A stretch of 29,567 nucleotides of DNA from CAZQNF01 sp964403325 (lineage in GTDB: Bacteria; Patescibacteriota; Patescibacteriia; Magasanikbacterales; GWA2-37-8): NCBI GenBank assembly GCA_964403325.1, contig CAYOFO010000010.1, forward strand, positions 1 to 29,567, read 5' to 3'. A program made the translations under genes and the position numbers. Shown here in pieces: positions 20,369 to 28,861 of the stretch (position 1 is the first letter of the stretch; the number at the start of each line of letters is the position of its first letter). Below the pieces are notes generated by a model. It was not told where the DNA came from and did not search any database. It saw nothing but the letters and a program-made list of their open reading frames with translations.

Positions 20369-23000
20369 ATGCAATGGTTATTTCATCCTTTTTGTTGTCT
20401 ATTGTGACATGCTGTCCATCAATGACGCTACCGTCAATTATTTTCATGGCCAGTTTGTCCATTAGTTGGTGTTGCAATACACGTTTAAGGGGGCGGGCAC
20501 CAAAGTTGGGATCAAAGCCTTTTTTGGCAAGCAGTTTTTTGGCGGCGGGAGTAACTTCGAGTATAATGCGTTTTTCGTTTAAGCGATTTTGTAATTCTTG
20601 CAATTGCAATTCAACAATTTTTTCGATCTGCTTGGCGCTTAAGGAATGGAAAATAATGGTTTCGTCAATGCGATTTAAAAATTCCGGTCGGAAATGATCT
20701 TTGAGGAGGCTGGTAATTTTTTCTTCAATTTTTTCGTTTTGAGTTTTTTTCGCATCAAGTTTTGATTCAAAGCCAAATTCACCTTTTTTGCCGAGATCCA
20801 AAATCATCTGGCTGCCAATGTTGCTGGTCATGATGATAATGGTATTTTTGAAGTTAACAGTGCGGCCCTTGGCATCAGTAACACGGCCATCATCAAGAAT
20901 TTGCAATAGCAAGTTAAATACGTCGGGGTGTGCTTTTTCAATTTCATCAAGCAAAATAACGGCATAAGGGCGTCGGCGAACAATTTCAGTGAGTTGCCCA
21001 CCTTCATCATGGCCGATATAGCCGGGTGGCGAGCCGATAATTCTTGATACGCTGTGCTTTTCCATGTATTCGCTCATGTCCAGGCGTACCAGAGCGTCAG
21101 GAGTGTCAAACATAAATTCAGCCAAGGCTTTGGCGAGTTCAGTTTTCCCCACCCCGGTCGGACCCATAAAAATAAACGATCCAATGGGTCGATTTTTCTC
21201 GGAAATTCCGGCGCGAGAGCGGCGAATAGCATTGGCGACGGCGGTAATAGCTTCTTCTTGGCCAATTACTCGATTCTGCAGGGTTTCTTCAATACCGGTG
21301 AGTTTGCTGAGTTCGCTTTGCAACATTTTATTTACCGGGATTGTGGTCCAACGCGCCACTACGTTCGCAATATCTTCTTCGGTTACTTCTTCCTTAAGGA
21401 GTCCGCGGTTTTGCTGGAGTTCGGAGAGTTTTTTCTCATCAGACTGAATGAATTTTTCCAGACCCGGAATTTGGCCATAGCGAATCTCAGCGACTTTTTG
21501 CAGATCGCCGCGCCGTTCTTCCATGTCGGCTTGTTGTTTTAAAGAATCAATTTTCTTTTTGTGTTCCTGGAGGCGGACGATAATTTCTTTTTCATTTTTC
21601 CATTTGGCTTCGAGGCCATGCATTTTTTCGTTGGTTTCGGCGAGCTCTTGTTCGATTTTGTGGAGGCGTTCCTTGGCTTCGGCATCTTGCTCAGCGTTAA
21701 GAGCGCGCTTTTCAATCTCAAGTTTCATGCTAGCGCGTTTGAGTCGGTCGAGTTCTTCGGGCATTGAGTCCATTTCCAGGCGTAGGGTGGAAGCCGCTTC
21801 ATCAATAAGATCAATCGCTTTATCTGGCAAAAAACGGTCGGTAATGTAGCGTTCAGACAGTTTAACCGCCGAAACAATCGCGCCGTCAGTAATACGTACA
21901 CCGTGGTGCACTTCATATTTTTCTTTAATACCGCGTAAAATGGCAATGGTATCATCTTCGCTGGGTTCATTCACCATCACGGGCTGGAATCGACGTTCGA
22001 GCGCCGCATCTTTTTCAATGTACTTTTGGTACTCCTTGAGCGTGGTCGCGCCAATAGTGTGGAGTTCACCGCGAGCAAGAGCGGGTTTGAGCATATTACT
22101 GGCGTCTACCGACCCTTCCGAGCTGCCAGCGCCGACAATAGTATGAAGTTCATCGATAAAAAGAATAATTTTTCCGGCTGCGCTATGGATTTCTTTTAAG
22201 ACAGCTTTCAGGCGGTCTTCGAATTCACCGCGAAATTTGGCTCCGGCCAAAAGCGATCCAATATCGAGCGAGATAATATCTTTATTTTTTAGTGATTCTG
22301 GCACATCGCCATTAACAATGCGTTGAGCTAAACCTTCTACAACCGCAGTTTTTCCAGTACCGGGTTCGCCAATGAGGACGGGATTATTTTTGGTCCGCCG
22401 CGATAAAATTTGCATAACCCGGCGAATTTCATCATCTCGACCAATCACCGGATCAATTTTTTCTTTACGCGCCAGATCAGTCAGATTTTTTCCGTATTTT
22501 TGCAGGGCATTGTATTTACTTTCCGGCTCGGGCGAATCAACGCGCTGGCTGCCACGAATGCTCACCAGGGTTTTGAGCACTTCATTATAGTTAACATTGT
22601 GCTGAAGTAATAATTGGCTGATCGGATTGCTGCCGGTGAGAAAAGCTAAGAGCAAATGTTCGACGCTAATAAATTCATCACTCATTTTTTTGGCCTCATT
22701 TTCGGCTATTTGCAGTACCGCAAGCGTGCCCGGTGTCAGAGTAATTTGTCCGGTTGTGGTATTGGGTGCGGTTTGTTTGGGGAGTTGATCAATAAAGTGT
22801 TGTATTTCATTAATAAGCAGGGGGAGAGGAGTGTTTAATTTTTGTAAGACAGAAATAACGATATTTTCGGTATCATGCAAAAAAGCCAAAAAAACATGAG
22901 GTGGTTCAACGGCATTGTGGCTGTTTGCGTAAGCAATTTTGGCTGCCTCTTGGAGGATTTCTTGTGATTTATTGGTAAAATTTTGTAAGTTTAAGTTCAT
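20367..23000 (-). CDS. clpB: ATP-dependent disaggregase ClpB
   Basis: An 877-residue Hsp100 chaperone, close to the usual ~860. It has a Clp N-domain (residues 1-145, two repeats). NBD1 has Walker A GEPGTGKT (211-218), IILFIDELHT and ATTLKEY. The coiled-coil M domain (about 405-530) distinguishes ClpB from ClpA/C. NBD2 has Walker A GPTGVGKT (613-620), VILLDEIEKAHPDVFN and GARPLKR sensor 2. With DnaK it resolves protein aggregates. The ATG at 23000 (MNLNLQNFTNKSQ) matches family starts better than the upstream one at 23018, which lies inside the operator. Expression is probably heat-shock controlled: a consensus promoter and CIRCE-like operator lie just upstream. Confidence 0.97.
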   Translation of the reverse strand: MNLNLQNFTNKSQEILQEAAKIAYANSHNAVEPPHVFLAFLHDTENIVISVLQKLNTPLPLLINEIQHFIDQLPKQTAPNTTTGQITLTPGTLAVLQIAENEAKKMSDEFISVEHLLLAFLTGSNPISQLLLQHNVNYNEVLKTLVSIRGSQRVDSPEPESKYNALQKYGKNLTDLARKEKIDPVIGRDDEIRRVMQILSRRTKNNPVLIGEPGTGKTAVVEGLAQRIVNGDVPESLKNKDIISLDIGSLLAGAKFRGEFEDRLKAVLKEIHSAAGKIILFIDELHTIVGAGSSEGSVDASNMLKPALARGELHTIGATTLKEYQKYIEKDAALERRFQPVMVNEPSEDDTIAILRGIKEKYEVHHGVRITDGAIVSAVKLSERYITDRFLPDKAIDLIDEAASTLRLEMDSMPEELDRLKRASMKLEIEKRALNAEQDAEAKERLHKIEQELAETNEKMHGLEAKWKNEKEIIVRLQEHKKKIDSLKQQADMEERRGDLQKVAEIRYGQIPGLEKFIQSDEKKLSELQQNRGLLKEEVTEEDIANVVARWTTIPVNKMLQSELSKLTGIEETLQNRVIGQEEAITAVANAIRRSRAGISEKNRPIGSFIFMGPTGVGKTELAKALAEFMFDTPDALVRLDMSEYMEKHSVSRIIGSPPGYIGHDEGGQLTEIVRRRPYAVILLDEIEKAHPDVFNLLLQILDDGRVTDAKGRTVNFKNTIIIMTSNIGSQMILDLGKKGEFGFESKLDAKKTQNEKIEEKITSLLKDHFRPEFLNRIDETIIFHSLSAKQIEKIVELQLQELQNRLNEKRIILEVTPAAKKLLAKKGFDPNFGARPLKRVLQHQLMDKLAMKIIDGSVIDGQHVTIDNKKDEITIA

Positions 23001-23009
23001 AGGGTTAAG

Positions 23010-23040
23010 AATTATCACTCAATATGTTAGAGTGATAATT
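23010..23040 (-). promoter_or_regulatory. CIRCE-like operator (HrcA site) of clpB
   Basis: The perfect inverted repeat AATTATCACTC-N9-GAGTGATAATT differs from the classical TTAGCACTC-N9-GAGTGCTAA at one base per arm, symmetrically, and keeps the 9-base spacer. It lies just downstream of the -10 box, over the expected transcription start. HrcA repression is inferred. Confidence 0.8.
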
Positions 23041-23042
23041 TT

Positions 23043-23071
23043 ATTATAGTCACCTCTTTTATTTTTGTCAA
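23043..23071 (-). promoter_or_regulatory. consensus sigma70 promoter of clpB
   Basis: On the minus strand a perfect -35 TTGACA (23071-23066), 17-bp spacer and perfect -10 TATAAT (23048-23043). The CIRCE-like operator begins 2 bases downstream of the -10. Confidence 0.92.
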
Positions 23072-23117
23072 ATAGCTGGTAAGATAGGCTTTAATAAAAG
23101 AATTTTTTATTTTAGGT

Positions 23118-23870
23118 ATGATGAGTGTGCAAAATGTTTTGGGAATAAGAATTGATAATTTTCCCTTACCTCAAGCTTCAGAAATTTTGACCGTTGCTCT
23201 GCAATCGCCTAAAAAAATAAAAATTTTTACTCCTAACCCAGAAATCCTGGTAAAAGCGCAAGCCGATGTTTATTTTAAACAGGTATTAAATTCGGGTGAC
23301 ATAAACATTTGTGACGGTTTTGGGATCGAATTCGTTACGAAAGGTAAAATAAAACGTCTGTCTGGGGTGGATGTGGTAAAAATTATTTGTTGTATTGCCG
23401 AAAAAAGCGGGAAAAGTGTTTATTTTTTAGGTTCTGGCAATGATGAGGTGGGGGAGAAGTTGGTGAAAAATCTAACTATCGAATTTCCTCATCTTGAAAT
23501 TGCCGGTTTTGACAAAGGGCCAATTATTACCGAAGGTAATGATGGGCAGCTCAGCATGAATATAGAAGAGAATGACAAAGTTTTAAAAAAGATATGTGGT
23601 ACTCGGGCAGACATTCTTTTTGTGGCGTTTGGCATGGGTAAGCAAGAAAAATGGATATTTGAAAATCTGCATAAGTTGCCGCGCATACAAATCGCTATGG
23701 GCGTGGGTGGAGCGTTTGATTTTATTTCCGGAATAATTCCACGGGCGCCACAATGGATGAGAAAACTGGGTTTAGAATGGCTGTTTCGGCTTTACCAAGA
23801 ACCAAAACGTATGAACCGAATATGGAATGCCACAGTAAAATTTTTATATTTGTATTATTCGCACATCTAA
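23118..23870 (+). CDS. WecG/TagA/CpsF-family glycosyltransferase (GT26)
   Basis: A 250-residue GT26 enzyme with the family signatures in order: FTPNPEILVKA (residues about 36-46), INICDGFGIEFV, KRLSGVDVVKII, VYFLGSGNDEVGEKL and ILFVAFGMGKQEKWI. The C-terminus has MGVGGAFDFISGIIPRAP, then LGLEWLFRLYQEPKR. Members transfer N-acetylmannosamine or its uronate to a lipid-linked GlcNAc in teichoic acid, enterobacterial common antigen or capsule synthesis. The membrane-association region at the C-terminus is present. The exact sugar is unknown. It starts about 45 bases from the clpB promoter, divergently, and is followed after 4 bases by a sigma-like gene. Confidence 0.93.
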   Translation: MMSVQNVLGIRIDNFPLPQASEILTVALQSPKKIKIFTPNPEILVKAQADVYFKQVLNSGDINICDGFGIEFVTKGKIKRLSGVDVVKIICCIAEKSGKSVYFLGSGNDEVGEKLVKNLTIEFPHLEIAGFDKGPIITEGNDGQLSMNIEENDKVLKKICGTRADILFVAFGMGKQEKWIFENLHKLPRIQIAMGVGGAFDFISGIIPRAPQWMRKLGLEWLFRLYQEPKRMNRIWNATVKFLYLYYSHI

Positions 23871-23874
23871 GCAT

Positions 23875-24804
23875 ATGGCCACAAATTACGAGGGAGGGCA
23901 TTCGGTGCAAGAATTAGGAAAAACAAACAAAGAAATCGATGATACAATTTTAGACGACCTTCTTTTGCAGAAAAAAATACAATTAGAACAGGGTGGTGAA
24001 AATATTGACGCTGTTTTAATAAAAAAATTAAATCCGATATTGGGGCAAGCAATTCACGCGTTTAATCGGCGGACGTTTCTCTTTTTTGAGCGCCGTCAAA
24101 TTGTGGTTTTGCGCGAGGAAATGCGTCAAGAACTGCTGGTATATCTTTTAAGTCCAAGTTTTATTCGCACTTACCAACCGGGTGTGGGCATAAGGACTTT
24201 TTTATTTCAAGTCTGCTACCGGCGGCTACACAACGTTTTTGTTAAACCTCAAAAACAACTGAAGAGAACACCGCTTGATAGAGCAGTGAGCTTAGAAGAA
24301 ATAAGTCATGCAGACGAAAATGGCACGGTTTTTTTGGACCCGGAAATAGCTGACGAGCAATTACCGGCATGTCCTTTACAAGGTATGGAGGAACTGCAGG
24401 ATAGGGAAATTATTAAGGAGCTTTTACTCAGTCTTCCTGACCCGATGAATGCACTTTTGGTAGCACTGTACTATGGCCTTGGGAGAGAGCTATTACAATC
24501 GGTGTTCGAACATTTTGTTGAGGCGGTAACAAATTTTGATTCTAAGGATTGGGTTGCTCCCGCTGGCTTGCACAGTAACCGTGATTTTCGTAAAAGGATG
24601 AGAGAATTTGGTGAGCGCCTAAAAACCCCAATTTTTAAAGAGCTGGCTGCACAAGCTAACACAGAGGAAGGGGTAAACCTGGTCGTGCTGGGAGAATTTT
24701 TTGGGATGACTAAACAAGGGGTTGATTTACGAATAAAAAAAGCTTTAGAGCAACTAAGACGGAAAAAAACTTTGTTAGAGACCTTAAACAGTACAGGTTT
24801 ATAG
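23875..24804 (+). CDS. sigma-70-like protein with an insertion in region 4
   Basis: A 309-residue protein. Residues about 72-125 resemble sigma region 2 (LREEMRQELLVYLLSPSFIR, then GIRTFLFQVCYRRLHNVF). Residues about 183-203 resemble the first helices of region 4 (IIKELLLSLPDPMNALLVAL). The C-terminus has a helix-turn-helix, LGEFFGMTKQGVDLRIKKAL. Between these region 4 parts lie about 65 unusual residues (YGLGRELLQSVFEHFVEAVT onward). It may be a diverged alternative sigma factor, with core RNA polymerase binding plausible but unproven. It starts 4 bases after wecG and is followed after 10 bases by a paralogue, forming a three-gene operon. No close family is recognised. Confidence 0.6.
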   Translation: MATNYEGGHSVQELGKTNKEIDDTILDDLLLQKKIQLEQGGENIDAVLIKKLNPILGQAIHAFNRRTFLFFERRQIVVLREEMRQELLVYLLSPSFIRTYQPGVGIRTFLFQVCYRRLHNVFVKPQKQLKRTPLDRAVSLEEISHADENGTVFLDPEIADEQLPACPLQGMEELQDREIIKELLLSLPDPMNALLVALYYGLGRELLQSVFEHFVEAVTNFDSKDWVAPAGLHSNRDFRKRMREFGERLKTPIFKELAAQANTEEGVNLVVLGEFFGMTKQGVDLRIKKALEQLRRKKTLLETLNSTGL

Positions 24805-24814
24805 TTAGAAAAAT

Positions 24815-25663
24815 ATGTTAGAAACTCTTACAACAAGCCATATTGATCGGCCAAGACCACGGAACATTATTGATCGAAGTCGGTTACAAATTTTTTTGGC
24901 CGAAATAAATGCTTTGAATCAAAGAGAGAAAAACGAGGCTACTCCTCAGATTGCCGATTCATTTACACCAAAAAGACAAAAAATTGAAGAGTTTGTGATA
25001 TTTGTTGAACCGGTAATTCAGCGTACTGCTGAAGCGTATTTTTATAGGTATACCAATATTTTTGTATGTAATTCGATTACAGCAGCTGATCTTGAACAGC
25101 TTATAAGAGAAGCCGTACTTGCAAATGCCTCTTCTTTGCATTATGACAATTATGATACAACCAAAGATCCTGTATATTTTTTAATTTCCATTTTTCAAGA
25201 TCTTTTGTACCATTTTCGTCGAGGTTTTTTGGCGCAAAAAAGAGGAAGTAAACAGAAATTTTATTATTTGGATGGCTTGCCCAAGCGGGAAAATATGATG
25301 TTGGTGTTACCCGATGAACAGGCCTTAGAGCGTTTTTATGAGGTAGAGACAATATTGCATAATAGAGTAATGCGAACAGCTATTATGGATTGCCTTAAAA
25401 AACCCAATTTTGACGCGGTTAATTTTTGGGTTTTAACCCTGCTTTATGGCTTGGGACGAGAAATTTTTCAGGCATGCCAAGAACGGATGCGTTCAGATAT
25501 TCAACGTTACCAAAAAGAAGGTGGTTCTGAATTTTTAAATAAAAAAAGTATGGAAAGGATGAAAAAATTGTTACTTTTAGATTTTTCTGATGATGAATTG
25601 GAACAATTTCATACCTTAAGACGAATAGCTGAATTTTTTAACTGCCTTAATCAGGCTATTTAA
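24815..25663 (+). CDS. paralogue of the preceding sigma-like protein, lacking the C-terminal HTH
   Basis: A 282-residue protein related to the upstream gene product. It has a region-2-like stretch (AADLEQLIREAVLANASSL, then DPVYFLISIFQDLLYHFRRG) and the shared motif LLYGLGREIFQACQ (compare ALYYGLGRELLQSVF). It then continues with the same type of helical insertion. The protein ends at RRIAEFFNCLNQAI, where the upstream protein reads LGEFFGMTKQGV, so the recognition helix is missing. This suggests a protein that could still bind polymerase or the partner but not promoter -35 DNA, for example an antagonist or co-factor. That is inference. The start is the ATG with T at -1, 10 bases after the preceding stop. 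Confidence 0.55.
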   Translation: MLETLTTSHIDRPRPRNIIDRSRLQIFLAEINALNQREKNEATPQIADSFTPKRQKIEEFVIFVEPVIQRTAEAYFYRYTNIFVCNSITAADLEQLIREAVLANASSLHYDNYDTTKDPVYFLISIFQDLLYHFRRGFLAQKRGSKQKFYYLDGLPKRENMMLVLPDEQALERFYEVETILHNRVMRTAIMDCLKKPNFDAVNFWVLTLLYGLGREIFQACQERMRSDIQRYQKEGGSEFLNKKSMERMKKLLLLDFSDDELEQFHTLRRIAEFFNCLNQAI

Positions 25664-25763
25664 AAGCGTTATTTTTAAATTTTGTACTTACTCTATGATT
25701 ATTTTACTCAATTTATGTAAATAGAGCGTATTTTTGTTTAGCCGGTAAATTTTTTCAAACCCT

Positions 25764-26228
25764 ATGAAGCAAAATTTTTTTCGAACCCGGTTATTACCAA
25801 TAATCGTTATAATAAGCGGTATTATTTTGCTATCCTTAGCTTCATTAAGCCATATATTTATCGTTGGTTTTATTGGTTTATTTCATAATCCTTACGTAAT
25901 TTTTAATGATACCAAGCAAGAAGTGATGGTTTTTGCTGTTAAATCAAGCGTCACACCGCTTGAAGAAAAAATGAGTACATATATTTTAGCGCCAGAAAAG
26001 TCGATGGTGGTAAGCGAAAATGTAAATTGTATTTTTATGCCAACCAAAAAAGATGGAAAAGAAGTAATATTGGGCTGGAGTTTGCAAAATCAACCCTATA
26101 CCAAAATCGCTCAAGCGAAAAAAATCCTTAATTTTTTCCCGGCGCCACGCTTGCATCAATATACCTTGTCGCAGTTTGTGGAAGGGAAGAATGAATGTGG
26201 CTATAAATTGGAAGATGTTATAAAATAA
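25764..26228 (+). CDS. membrane-anchored hypothetical protein, 154 aa
   Basis: The N-terminus is basic (MKQNFFRTRLLPIIVIISGI) and followed by a hydrophobic stretch to about residue 41, giving one or two membrane helices or an uncleaved signal anchor. The remaining ~110 residues are a polar, strand-rich outer domain (YVIFNDTKQEVMVFAVKSS, STYILAPEKSMVV, LGWSLQNQPYTKI) with two cysteines (NVNCIF and NECGYK). Some similarity in style to small beta-sandwich lipid-anchored proteins is seen, but no family is recognised. It stands 100 bases after the sigma-like pair and 30 bases before the HExxH protein. The upstream 100 bases are AT-rich without a clear promoter. Confidence 0.65.
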   Translation: MKQNFFRTRLLPIIVIISGIILLSLASLSHIFIVGFIGLFHNPYVIFNDTKQEVMVFAVKSSVTPLEEKMSTYILAPEKSMVVSENVNCIFMPTKKDGKEVILGWSLQNQPYTKIAQAKKILNFFPAPRLHQYTLSQFVEGKNECGYKLEDVIK

Positions 26229-26258
26229 GTTATGATAAAAATCATTTAAACTTTAAAT

Positions 26259-27245
26259 ATGCAAGATGAAAATCTGCGGTTAAATGAAGGGGAAACAAAA
26301 ATCAATGGTTTAGAGAGGTTGGATCCTAATGATCGGGAGTACTTTTTAGCCTCAAGAGTAATAGGTGAAGCGTATTTTCAAATTATAAGATCATTAACTA
26401 AAAATTCTGAGCCTAAAATTCCTGAAGGTTTGCCAGAGGATGCCCGAAAAATTTTTAACGGCATTTTACAGGCTTTAAAGATCAGCCAAATAAGACAAGA
26501 TAAAATATATAAAGACAAGGGTTGGCAAGCATTTGATTTTCTTAAAAGTATTCTTCCTGAAGAAAAACACTCTTTGTTACAAAAAAATTTAGATAAATAT
26601 AAAATTATACGCTATAACCAAGGTCTATTTGCTCTTATAATTGACCCTGAAGTTTATCAAAAATTTTTTGGCGCACGTTCAGCTCAAGCAATGGCTGTTA
26701 AAATACAAGATGGCATTTCTTTCATTATTATTCCGGCTTTTGATAGCCAACAGGATGATCCGCACGGATATCAAGCTCGCCATTTAGAAGAAAATATTCC
26801 ACACGAAACCAATCATGTTATTTCTTTTTTTGCAGAAAGAGAGAGGGCGGTTGAATGCAGTGAGCAAAATAGGGAGCTTAGAAAAGGCTTTCTTTTGTAC
26901 CGAGAAGAATTGCTGTGTCGTTTATGTAGTGGTGGTACTATCGGCGGATATGACCACGTAAGACTTAATGAAGGATCTCAAAGATCGCTGTTATCTGAAC
27001 AAGAACCAGAAACTCTGGCACAACTTGACCTTATGCATACGACCTTGTTGAATTTATGCGGGAAAATTAGCGCAACATATCAGGATTCTTCTGTCAAAAA
27101 AACTGATATTATATATTCTGTAATGCGTGCAAAAAATTATAGTGAACTTATAGAAAATTTAGAACGGATAAAAAAAATTATTGACCAAACAACTACCGTG
27201 CGTGAACAAGAGCTAATAGATGGCACAGTTTGGAGTTTTGTTTAA
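26259..27245 (+). CDS. HExxH-motif metalloprotease-like protein
   Basis: A 328-residue soluble protein with HETNH at residues 182-186, in ENIPHETNHVISFFAERER. This has the form of a zinc-metalloprotease active-site helix (hydrophobic-x-HExxH). A later acidic helix, LLYREELLCRLCSGG, may provide the third ligand. The N-terminal ~180 residues include strands reading FALIIDPEVYQKFFG and ISFIIIPAFD, similar to a domain with a strand before the active-site helix. The C-terminal ~90 residues are helical. No signal peptide is seen, so the enzyme would be cytoplasmic. The architecture parallels the frameshifted HExxH gene at 12184-13274. The substrate is unknown. It is followed by gltX after 21 bases. 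Confidence 0.6.
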   Translation: MQDENLRLNEGETKINGLERLDPNDREYFLASRVIGEAYFQIIRSLTKNSEPKIPEGLPEDARKIFNGILQALKISQIRQDKIYKDKGWQAFDFLKSILPEEKHSLLQKNLDKYKIIRYNQGLFALIIDPEVYQKFFGARSAQAMAVKIQDGISFIIIPAFDSQQDDPHGYQARHLEENIPHETNHVISFFAERERAVECSEQNRELRKGFLLYREELLCRLCSGGTIGGYDHVRLNEGSQRSLLSEQEPETLAQLDLMHTTLLNLCGKISATYQDSSVKKTDIIYSVMRAKNYSELIENLERIKKIIDQTTTVREQELIDGTVWSFV

Positions 27246-27266
27246 AGTATTATTTAATTGCTTATT

Positions 27267-28742
27267 ATGATTCGTACACGTATCGCACCAAGTCCAACCG
27301 GTTATTTACACGTCGGCAATCTCCGCAGTGGTCTCTATTCCTATTTATTCGCCAAAAAACACGAAGGAAAATTTTTGGTTCGTATCGAAGACACCGACCG
27401 AGAGCGATTAGTAGCCGATGCCATTTCAGTTATGCTGCAGTCGTTATATTGGACCAATATTATCCCAGATCAGGGCGTTAAATTAGACACCGACCGAGAA
27501 ACGATTATTCAGGAAGGTGATAAAGGCCCGTACATTCAATCGGAGCGACTCGCTATATACGCTCAACATATCAAAACGCTTTTAGGAAATGGCTCAGCCT
27601 ATTATTGTTTTTGCACCTCAGAACGCTTAACTGCTTTGCGCGAAGAGCAGCAAGCCAATAAACAACCAACCAAGTATGACCGTAATTGTTTGAGTCTGTC
27701 AGCGGGAGAAATAAATACTTTGTTAAGCTCTAACCAACCTCATGTAATACGCTTAAAAATGCCTGATACAGATGAAACTGTTTTCAACGATCTGATTCGC
27801 GGTGAAGTACGGTTTAAAAACGAACTGATTGACGATCAGGTGCTCATAAAGTCCGATGGTTACCCAACCTATCATTTTGCGGTCGTGGTAGACGATCACT
27901 GTATGGAAATTACGCATGTGATTCGCGGCGAAGAGTGGATTAGCAGCACGCCGAAGCATATTGAGCTTTATCGAGCGTTTGGCTGGACTGCCCCCCACTT
28001 TGCGCATTTGCCGCTCCTGCTTAATTCTGACAGATCAAAACTCAGCAAACGTCAGGGAGATGTAGCTGTCCTAGACTATAAAAAGAAAGGCTATTTACCA
28101 GAAGCGCTGATTAATATTGTGGCATTCCTGGGTTGGAACCCGGGCGATGAACGGGAAATTTTTAGTTTGGAGGAGCTGGTAAAAGAGTTTAGTCTCGAAA
28201 AAGTAAATAAATCCGGCGCGGTTTTTAACCTCGAAAAATTAGATTGGTACAACAAACAATACCTTTTAAAAATGGATTTAAGCGAATTGTCTCAACGGGT
28301 AAAATTATTTTTGAACGAAAAATATAGCACCGTTGCTCAAAACAAGCTGGAACAGGCGATTGACTTGGAGCGGGGACGTAGCACTACTTTGGTAGAATTG
28401 GCGCAACGAGTGGAATATTTGCTCACGACCGAGGCTTTGTCATACTCAGGAGTATTTTTGGTGTGGAAAAAGAGTTCGCTCGAAGAGGTGCAAAAAGTTT
28501 TGCCGGAACTCTTGTGTTTTTTACAGACTTTAGACGGATCCAACTGGACTAAAGGTTTATTAACAGAAAAAGTAGGGGGATGGATTAAAGAGCAGGGTTA
28601 CAGTAATGGAACCATCCTCTGGCCACTACGGGTAGCGCTATCCGGACAAGAAAATTCACCCGGACCGTTTGAAATTGCGGAAGTTTTGGGAAAAGAGGTG
28701 AGTTTGGAGCGAGTAAAAATAGCACTCGGTTTATTGGTATAA
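27267..28742 (+). CDS. gltX: glutamyl-tRNA synthetase
   Basis: A 491-residue class I aminoacyl-tRNA synthetase that charges tRNA-Glu in the cytoplasm. The HIGH-type motif HVGN (15-18) sits in RIAPSPTGYLHVGNLRSGLY. FLVRIEDTDRERLV, YCFCTSERL, the ATP/tRNA contacts in IRGEEWISSTPKH and the KMSKS-type KLSKR (258-262) follow. The C-terminal anticodon-binding helical domain is complete (about 330-491). CPR bacteria often lack GlnRS, so the enzyme may be non-discriminating, but the sequence alone does not settle that. The ATG at 27267 is preferred over a TTG at 27258 by family alignment and -1 T. A 13-bp terminator follows. Confidence 0.96.
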   Translation: MIRTRIAPSPTGYLHVGNLRSGLYSYLFAKKHEGKFLVRIEDTDRERLVADAISVMLQSLYWTNIIPDQGVKLDTDRETIIQEGDKGPYIQSERLAIYAQHIKTLLGNGSAYYCFCTSERLTALREEQQANKQPTKYDRNCLSLSAGEINTLLSSNQPHVIRLKMPDTDETVFNDLIRGEVRFKNELIDDQVLIKSDGYPTYHFAVVVDDHCMEITHVIRGEEWISSTPKHIELYRAFGWTAPHFAHLPLLLNSDRSKLSKRQGDVAVLDYKKKGYLPEALINIVAFLGWNPGDEREIFSLEELVKEFSLEKVNKSGAVFNLEKLDWYNKQYLLKMDLSELSQRVKLFLNEKYSTVAQNKLEQAIDLERGRSTTLVELAQRVEYLLTTEALSYSGVFLVWKKSSLEEVQKVLPELLCFLQTLDGSNWTKGLLTEKVGGWIKEQGYSNGTILWPLRVALSGQENSPGPFEIAEVLGKEVSLERVKIALGLLV

Positions 28743-28765
28743 AAGATTCAAAAGAGTAAATGTGC

Positions 28766-28798
28766 TAAAACTGCCTGCTTTTACAGCAGGCAGTTTTA
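28766..28798 (+). terminator. intrinsic terminator of gltX
   Basis: The 13-bp inverted repeat TAAAACTGCCTGC (28766-28778) and GCAGGCAGTTTTA (28786-28798) has a 7-base loop and lies 24 bases after the gltX stop. Confidence 0.88.
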
Positions 28799-28861
28799 CA
28801 TAGAGTTTTAATTAGGTTTTAATATTGCTTTGCTCGACTTATATTATACAATTTTTGTTTT

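Noticed and set aside
21054..21542. 162-codon plus-strand open frame within clpB
   Set aside because: It is antisense to conserved ClpB NBD2 and M-domain sequence. The composition mirrors the opposite strand.
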